Position numbers and translations under genes: made by a program. 64,000 nucleotides of DNA, from NCBI GenBank assembly GCA_034420475.1, contig DAOULH010000025.1:74178-138177 (forward strand). Direction: 5' to 3'. This DNA is from Bin87 sp034420475 (GTDB lineage: Bacteria; Chloroflexota; Dehalococcoidia; Lucifugimonadales; UBA3495). The notes below the pieces were generated by a model, which saw only the letters and a list, made by a program, of their open reading frames with translations, searched no databases and had not been told where the DNA came from. Numbering within the stretch: the stretch's first letter is position 1; every line of letters begins with the position of its first letter. Shown in pieces: positions 58,746 through 64,000 of this stretch.

Positions 58746-60491
58746 ATGGCGACCCAGATCGCAGGCCACATACGGGCTGGCGACATTGATGACCTGAAGC
58801 GGGACGGATGCCGGGTGGTCACCGGCGGCGGACACGCAATCGCCGTGATCTACCATGACGGTCAGGTGCACGCCGTGGACAACCGCTGTCCCCACATGGG
58901 GTTCCCGCTGGACCGGGGCAGCGTCAGCGGCGGCATACTGACCTGCCATTGGCACCACGCCCGGTTCGACCTGGCCAGCGGTGGCACCTTCAATCCCTTC
59001 GCCGATGACGTGCGGAGTTTCCCGGTCACCGTTGCCGATGGGCAGGTTTGGGTGGATCCCCGGCCCGCGGAGCGCGACGAGGTTGATCACTGGTCGGGTC
59101 GGCTGCGCGACGGGCTGGAGCACAACATCCGCCTGGTTTCCGCCAAGTCGGTGTTGGGCTTGCATACCGCCGGCGCGGACTACCGGGTGCCCTTGCGGAT
59201 CGGCGCGGACTTCGGCACCCGGTACACGTCGGACGGATGGGGGCCGGCCATGACCATCCTCACCGCGACGGCCAACATCCTGCCACACCTGGCCGAGGAT
59301 GACCGTCCGCTGGCGTTGTACCAGGGCCTGCTCCATGTGTCCCGGGAATGCGCGGGCAGACCACCCCGCTTCGTGGTGGACCCCTTGCCCACCGGCGAGA
59401 CCCGGCCGGAGGTTTTCAAGCAGTGGTTCCGCAATTTCATCGAAGTGCGGGACGAGGACGCCGCCGAACGCTGCCTCCGGACCGCCATCGATCTCAATCT
59501 GGCTCCCCGGGATATCGCCGACATGATCTTCGCGGCCAGCACCGACCACATCTACCTGGACGCCGGGCATACGCTGGATTTCGCCAACAAAGCCTTCGAA
59601 CTGCTGGATCACATCGGTTGGGAACACGCCAGCCAGACGTTGACCAGCCTGGTCCACGGAATGGCGCGCGCCCGCCGCAGCCAGGAACTCAGCGCGTGGC
59701 GGCACCCCATCGATTTGGCCTCCCTGGTATGGCAGGCCCGCGAGGAGTTGCCGGCGCTCTGCGAACGGGGGCGCAGCGTCTCCGGTTGGGATGACGCCGA
59801 CGGCCTCGCTCGTAATATGCTCGGTGAGTCCCCATCCGATATCATCGACGCCATCAAAGGGGCGATACGTTCCGGAGCGAGCGCAGAACAGCTGGGCTCT
59901 GCGGTTGCTTATGCCGCTTTCCTGCGGATGGCCCATTTTCACGTGTCCAACGAGTTCAACGACTGGGATACGGTGCACAACACGCTGACGGCGGCCAATG
60001 CCCTGCATCGCGCTTTGCAGCGGTCTCCGTCGGTGGAACTGCTGCGCGGGGTTTTTGACGTCGCCATGAGCATCTATCTCGACCGGTTCCTCAACATGCC
60101 GGCCCAGCGCATCCCGGAGACGGGACACGACCCGGCGGACAGCGCGGCATTGCTGGCGGAGCTTGGCGACCTGATGAACGTGCGCCAGCAGGTGGAGGAG
60201 GTATCGCGCCTCGTGTCCCGTCACCTGACCGGCGCGGAAGACCCGGACGCCCTGATGGCGGCCCTGGGGCACGCGATGCTCGCCGAGGACGCGGGTTTCC
60301 ATTCGTTCCAGATCGTGGATGCCGGATTGGGCCAGTACCGGGAGCGACGGGGAACGGAATCGGGCCGGCACGTGCTGATCGGCATGGCGCGTTACCTGGC
60401 CGCTCACGCGCCCACGTCGCGCGCCGTGGGTCAGACCTACCAGATCGCCTTGCGCCTGCAACGCGGCGAGGAGATATTCCGGGAACCGTAG
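58746..60491 (+). CDS. Rieske [2Fe-2S] domain fused to a large helical domain of unknown function
   Basis: The 581-aa protein has an N-terminal Rieske ferredoxin-type domain with ligands C48, H50, C67 and H70 (CPHMGF and CHWHH). From about residue 110 to the end it is almost entirely helical (PALYQGLLHVSREC-like repeats, AIDLNLAPRDIADMIFAAST, TLTAANALHRALQRSPSVEL). It carries no recognisable iron-binding oxygenase motif. Histidine residues in DHIYLDAGHTLDF and MAHFHVSNEFNDWDTVHN might bind a metal. The function is unknown. The ATG at 58746 is preceded by GGAGAG. Confidence 0.75.
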   Translation: MATQIAGHIRAGDIDDLKRDGCRVVTGGGHAIAVIYHDGQVHAVDNRCPHMGFPLDRGSVSGGILTCHWHHARFDLASGGTFNPFADDVRSFPVTVADGQVWVDPRPAERDEVDHWSGRLRDGLEHNIRLVSAKSVLGLHTAGADYRVPLRIGADFGTRYTSDGWGPAMTILTATANILPHLAEDDRPLALYQGLLHVSRECAGRPPRFVVDPLPTGETRPEVFKQWFRNFIEVRDEDAAERCLRTAIDLNLAPRDIADMIFAASTDHIYLDAGHTLDFANKAFELLDHIGWEHASQTLTSLVHGMARARRSQELSAWRHPIDLASLVWQAREELPALCERGRSVSGWDDADGLARNMLGESPSDIIDAIKGAIRSGASAEQLGSAVAYAAFLRMAHFHVSNEFNDWDTVHNTLTAANALHRALQRSPSVELLRGVFDVAMSIYLDRFLNMPAQRIPETGHDPADSAALLAELGDLMNVRQQVEEVSRLVSRHLTGAEDPDALMAALGHAMLAEDAGFHSFQIVDAGLGQYRERRGTESGRHVLIGMARYLAAHAPTSRAVGQTYQIALRLQRGEEIFREP

Positions 60492-60520
60492 CCCCACGGT
60501 GCCCGGGGTCGGCTCCGATG

Positions 60521-60526
60521 TATAAT
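60521..60526 (+). promoter_or_regulatory. -10 element (TATAAT) for the small GatC-like gene
   Basis: A perfect TATAAT followed by CGCCCC lies 64 bases before the ATG at 60591. No -35 is recognised. Confidence 0.4.
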
Positions 60527-60590
60527 CGCCCCAGCATTTCCCACCCTGGCAACTAACGAACTCAAAAGCGCGTTTGACCACGGAGGTTAG

Positions 60591-60794
60591 ATGATGCCAC
60601 ATCCGAGCGAAATGTCCATTGACGACCTGCAACGGATCGCGGACCAGGCCGGTCTGGGTATGACCCGTGAGGAGGTCGAGCAGGTCAAGCCCATTTACGA
60701 TCTGTACGCCGGGTATGCCTACGAGCTCCACCAGATCAGCTTCGGCCCCACCGAAATGGTGGTCGAATTCCGTCCCGACTGGCCTGAAGAATAG
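60591..60794 (+). CDS. Small GatC/AtzG-like protein
   Basis: The 67-aa helical protein (SIDDLQRIADQAGLGMTREE, then VEQVKPIYDLYAGYAYELHQ) resembles GatC/AtzG-type small subunits that pair with amidase-signature enzymes. The amidase gene starts 194 bases downstream, across a MITE, which supports the link. The similarity is weak and the assignment is an inference. GGAGG lies five bases before the first ATG, with a second ATG directly after. Confidence 0.6.
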   Translation: MMPHPSEMSIDDLQRIADQAGLGMTREEVEQVKPIYDLYAGYAYELHQISFGPTEMVVEFRPDWPEE

Positions 60795-60829
60795 CCGTCT
60801 CCTCCACCACGCAGCAACTGGCGCAAACT

Positions 60830-60964
60830 CTCACGCGACCCACTTTGTCATTGCGAGGAGCGAAGCGAAGTGGCAATCCCGCCGATTGAGCGGACGTTGT
60901 TCCGGCAACGAGATTGCCACGCTGCGCTCGCAATGACCGATTGTTGAAAGTAGGTACGCATGAG
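60830..60964. repeat. Short-form palindromic MITE/REP-like element, copy 6
   Basis: The core at 60847-60937 begins GTCATTGCGAGGAGCGAAGC and ends GCGCTCGCAATGAC. Arms CTCACGCGACCCACTTT and GTAGGTACGCATGAG pair partly. Its right arm ends 25 bases before the amidase ATG. Confidence 0.85.
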
Positions 60965-60988
60965 GCACAAACCAAGGAGTGATCACTC

Positions 60989-62395
60989 ATGGCTACTGCT
61001 GACCAGCGTTTATATTTCCTTACCATCCACCAGGCTGGAGAATTGATGCGCCGGGGCGAACTGTCGCCCGTTGAACTGACCCGCGCCTGCCTGGACCGCA
61101 TCGCCGACACCGACGACCGCCTGCACTCTTTCATCCTGCTTCTGGCCGACGAAGCCCTGGAGCAGGCGCGCGTCGCCGAAGCTGAAATGCTGCGCGGCCA
61201 ATACCGCGGCCCAATGCACGGGATTCCCTTCGCCCTGAAGGACCTGTACGACACCGCCGGGATCCGCACTACGTCCGGATCCCGCGTGGACATAGAGCGG
61301 GTTCCCACTGAGGACGCAACCACCACGGCCCGCCTGAAGGACGCCGGCGGCATCCTGCTGGGCAAGCTGGCGATGCACGAGTTTGCCCTGGGCGGCCCCG
61401 ACTGGACCACGCCCTTCGAGCCGGCGTGCAACCCCTGGAACCTGAACCACATCACGGGCGGCTCCAGCAGCGGCTCCGGGTCGGCGGTGGCCGCGGGCCA
61501 GGCGCTGGGGGCGCTGGGCTCCTGCACCGGCGGCTCGATCCGGGGCCCGGCTTCCCTCTGCGGCATCGTTGGCCTGAAGCCGACCTACGGTCGCGTCAGC
61601 CGTTACGGGGTGGTGACGCTGAGCTGGTCACAGGACCACGCCGGCCCCATGACCTGGACGGTTGAGGACACCGCGTACATGCTACAGGCCATCGCGGGTC
61701 ACGATCCCAAGGATCCCACTTCGAGCAAGGCTCCCGTGCCCGACTACTCGCGGTCCCTGCGCGAGGACATTCGCGGCGTCCGGTTGGGCCTGCCCCGTCA
61801 TTACTTCTTCGATCCCGACCCCAGCGTCAACCCGGAGGTGGTCGCCACCGTGGAGAAGGCCATCGGCGAACTGGAGAGCCTGGGCGCCAGCGTGCAGGAA
61901 GTGTCCCTGCCCAGCCTGGACTACATCCGCGCCGCCAACTCCGTCATCATGGTCAGCGAGGCCTATGCGTACCACGAGCCCAACCTGAAGACGCGGCCCC
62001 AGGAGTTCGGCGAGATCGTGCGCGGGCGGTTCCGCGTGGGCGGCATGATGTCCGCCGCGGACTATTTGCAGGCGCAGCGTGTCCGCACCTGGGCGTGCCG
62101 GGAGTTCGCCGAGGTCATGCAGAACGTTGACCTGCTGGTGACGCCCACCATGACCCAGCCGGCGGCAGCATTCGAAGGCTACGATCCCAGCAGCACCGCC
62201 CGCGGCCGCAGCTTCACGGCTCCGTTCAACGCCACCGGGTTGCCGGCCATTTCGGTTCCGTGTGGGTTCACCGAAAGCGGGCTGCCCATCGGAATGCAAT
62301 TCGCCGGCAAGCCCTTCGACGAGCCGGGCGTTATCCAGGCCGCCTACACCTACCAGCAGCACGCTCGCCTGTACGAGCAGCGCCCGCCGATTTAG
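60989..62395 (+). CDS. Amidase (amidase signature family, GatA-like)
   Basis: The 468-aa protein has the Ser-cisSer-Lys triad: K84 in IPFALKDLYDTAG, S160 in ITGGSSSGSGSAVAA, and S183 in SCTGGSIRGPA. The usual GSDTGGS reads GSCTGGS, with Cys179 replacing Asp. It hydrolyses a carbon-nitrogen amide bond; a bona fide GatA role is unlikely without GatB nearby. AAGGAG lies upstream of the ATG. The small GatC/AtzG-like gene before it may encode its partner. Confidence 0.92.
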   Translation: MATADQRLYFLTIHQAGELMRRGELSPVELTRACLDRIADTDDRLHSFILLLADEALEQARVAEAEMLRGQYRGPMHGIPFALKDLYDTAGIRTTSGSRVDIERVPTEDATTTARLKDAGGILLGKLAMHEFALGGPDWTTPFEPACNPWNLNHITGGSSSGSGSAVAAGQALGALGSCTGGSIRGPASLCGIVGLKPTYGRVSRYGVVTLSWSQDHAGPMTWTVEDTAYMLQAIAGHDPKDPTSSKAPVPDYSRSLREDIRGVRLGLPRHYFFDPDPSVNPEVVATVEKAIGELESLGASVQEVSLPSLDYIRAANSVIMVSEAYAYHEPNLKTRPQEFGEIVRGRFRVGGMMSAADYLQAQRVRTWACREFAEVMQNVDLLVTPTMTQPAAAFEGYDPSSTARGRSFTAPFNATGLPAISVPCGFTESGLPIGMQFAGKPFDEPGVIQAAYTYQQHARLYEQRPPI

Positions 62396-62418
62396 GCGCG
62401 GTTGGCGTGGTTCGTGGG

Positions 62419-62667
62419 ATGGATCTGAAGCGATGGCTGGCGGTCCGCCGATGGTGGATCGCCGCCATCACGGCGGTCCTGGTGGTGGCGCGGATTGCCA
62501 TCGCCGCAGGCGCCGAACTGGTCGCTGCGGATGCTCGAACATCGGGGGACCCGGTTGCGGTGGCAACCGCAGTCCTCGACGTTCTAGCCCTGGGTATGGC
62601 GGTGGTTGCGTTGGTGGCTTTCGTGCAGTACGGCCGGATCTTCAAGGCGCGGGTGCCGACGGAATGA
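62419..62667 (+). CDS. Small two-helix membrane protein
   Basis: The 82-aa product begins MDLKRWLAVRRWWIAAITAV and has two hydrophobic helices (about 13-33 and 50-72). No family is recognised. An in-frame GTG at 62407 is another possible start. It lies 23 bases after the amidase stop. Confidence 0.5.
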   Translation: MDLKRWLAVRRWWIAAITAVLVVARIAIAAGAELVAADARTSGDPVAVATAVLDVLALGMAVVALVAFVQYGRIFKARVPTE

Positions 62668-62775
62668 GGCTTGGCACATGGCTCGGTGCACGTACCGTTC
62701 GTCAGATGCCGCGGCAGAAAACGACGATAAACGTAATTCGGAACGCTCCAAAGCGGTCAAGCGCAATCGATACGG

Positions 62776-62804
62776 TTGAGCGGCTTGCCGCTTAATGGTA
62801 GGAT
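62776..62804 (+). promoter_or_regulatory. Candidate sigma-70 promoter for the second DUF1800 gene
   Basis: TTGAGC (62776-62781) and TAGGAT (62799-62804) are 17 bases apart, about 43 bases before the ATG at 62848. Confidence 0.4.
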
Positions 62805-62847
62805 ACCGATGGCGATTTGTTGATTCAGATCGAGGAGGCTTTATCAA

Positions 62848-64000
62848 TGGCATACGATGACCATGACATTGGATTGATGGCTCATCTGATGCGCCGGGCC
62901 GGTTTCGGCGCAAAGTACGATGAGCTCGAGGCCCGTGCGGCCAAGGGGTACGACGCAACCGTTGACGAGTTGCTGCACCCCGAACAGCACGACCACGGGA
63001 TGGACCTGGACATCGCGGAGCGGTGCTTCATCGAGTGGAGCCACCACACGCGGGGCCTGCCGGAGTACGTGGCCTTCCGGTTCATCAACTCCAGGAACCA
63101 ACTGGAAGAGAAGATGTGCCTGTTCTGGCACGGCATCCTGTGCACCGCCGACAGCAAGACCCAGAGCTACCCCACGTCGTACGACGAGATCGAAATGTTC
63201 CGGAAGTACGGCATGGGCAGCTTCCGCGAGTTGCTGGTGCAGATCTCGAAAGATCCGGCGATGATCTTCTTCCTGGACAACTGCCTGAGCCATAAAGGCG
63301 CCATCAACGAGAACTACGGCCGTGAGCTGCTGGAACTGTTCTCCATGGGCGTCGGCATGGACGGCGAGTTCAACTACACCGAGGACGACGTCAAGGAATG
63401 CTCGCGGGCATTCACCGGCTGGACCATCGCCAACAACGTTCCCCAGACGCCCTATGGCCGCTATCCGGCGCTGTTCGTCTACAATCCAGCCGACCACGAC
63501 GACGGAGAAAAGACTTTCTTGGGGGAGACTGGCCGGTGGAACGGTGAGGACATTGTAGACATCATCGCCAAGCAGCCCGCGGCGGCGCGCTTCCTGTCCC
63601 GGCACCTGTACGACTTCTTCGTGGCCGACGAGGCCCCGGTGCCCGCCTGGATGGATACGCAGCCGCGGGACATGGACACGATACGGATGCTGGAGGAGGA
63701 GTACTTCCGCTCCGGCTACGACATCCGGTCCATGCTGCGAGTTCTGTTCAACTCCGACGCGTTCAAGAACGCCCGCCTTGCCAGGATCAAGGGGCCCATA
63801 GAAACAGTAGTCGGGACACTGCGGCTCATCGGTGAATGGACGACCTATAAGCCCGGCATGGAAGTCATCTTCGACGAGATGAAGCACATGGGGCAGGAAA
63901 TCTTCAACCCGCCGTCGGTGGAAGGCTGGCATACGGGCCGGGAGTGGATCGACGGCGGAACCTTGGTGCACCGCATCAACTTCATCGCCGACAACGTGAG
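62848..64000 (+). CDS. DUF1800 family protein (3' end beyond the window)
   Basis: An ATG at 62848, preceded by GAGGAGG, opens a frame that runs off the window after 384 codons. It reads MAYDDHDIGLMAHLMRRAGF, EKMCLFWHGILCTADSKTQ, NENYGRELLELFSMGVG, CSRAFTGWTI and IFNPPSVEGWHTGREWIDGG. These parallel the DUF1800 protein at 49024 segment by segment. It has no signal peptide. By analogy a DUF1501 gene is expected just past the window end. Confidence 0.9.

Noticed and set aside
58494..60731. A 745-codon minus-strand frame opposite the Rieske fusion gene
   Set aside because: It spans several plus-strand genes with good starts and motifs. The product shows no family signature.
1..64000. CRISPR array, prophage, integrase or insertion-sequence transposase
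   Set aside because: I saw no spaced direct repeats of CRISPR type and no transposase or integrase motifs; the repeats present are palindromic MITE/REP-like elements.

Overview
The window is about 62% G+C and almost fully coding, with genes on both strands. Its content suggests a free-living or sponge-associated marine Chloroflexota of the Dehalococcoidia/SAR202 type. This is inferred from the combination of DUF1800/DUF1501 proteins, F420/flavin LLM oxidoreductases, Rieske and GMC oxidoreductases, UGSC-type selenoproteins, GuaB3 and many small palindromic repeats. No 16S or 23S gene is present to confirm it.

Layout. 1-3.3 kb: start of ispH, an amidohydrolase, then a lower-GC island holding a probable restriction-modification pair (XRE-fused endonuclease convergent with a DNA methyltransferase) and a methyltransferase remnant. 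3.4-10.3 kb: gamma-glutamyltransferase, a HicBA toxin-antitoxin pair, a PRTase, a voltage-gated cation channel, an amidohydrolase and a GMC oxidoreductase. 10.4-20 kb (minus strand): a PQQ-like propeller protein, a peptide ABC transporter lacking ATPases, and a 1257-aa permease-TolB-IPT-FG-GAP-UnbV fusion. 20.4-23.6 kb: an MFS transporter and the first UGSC selenoprotein with its partner. 23.6-27.7 kb: replication operon rplI-dnaB-dnaD-like-dnaC-like (double AAA+). 28-34.7 kb: tenA, three tRNAs, gamma-carbonic anhydrase, dnaE, HigBA. 34.7-41.3 kb: second selenoprotein partner, an EEP phosphodiesterase-like gene, second UGSC selenoprotein, guaB3, clpC and a solitary 5S rRNA. 41.5-48.9 kb: tRNA-Lys, Eis-like acetyltransferase, SDR, LLM oxidoreductase, citrate synthase, His-rich envelope proteins and a HEPN pair. 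49-64 kb: a DUF1800-DUF1501-NHL operon, SDR, two Rieske proteins, LLM oxidoreductase, hydrolases, a GatC-like/amidase pair and the start of a second DUF1800 gene.

The most striking content is a pair of genes interrupted by an in-frame TGA that reads as selenocysteine in a U-G-S-C motif (21954-22496 and 36601-37140). Each has a SECIS-like hairpin at exactly the same distance from the TGA with compensatory base changes, homologous sequence on both sides of the TGA, and a nearby paralogue of one uncharacterised partner family. A conventional gene caller would split both genes into two fragments.

A second theme is a family of about ten dispersed palindromic MITE/REP-like elements in intergenic gaps. 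They occur as a short form (91-bp core, about 135 bp with arms) and a long form (159 bp with 12-bp terminal inverted repeats). In one copy the core is inverted relative to its arms, and one hybrid carries an unrelated palindrome between the same arms.
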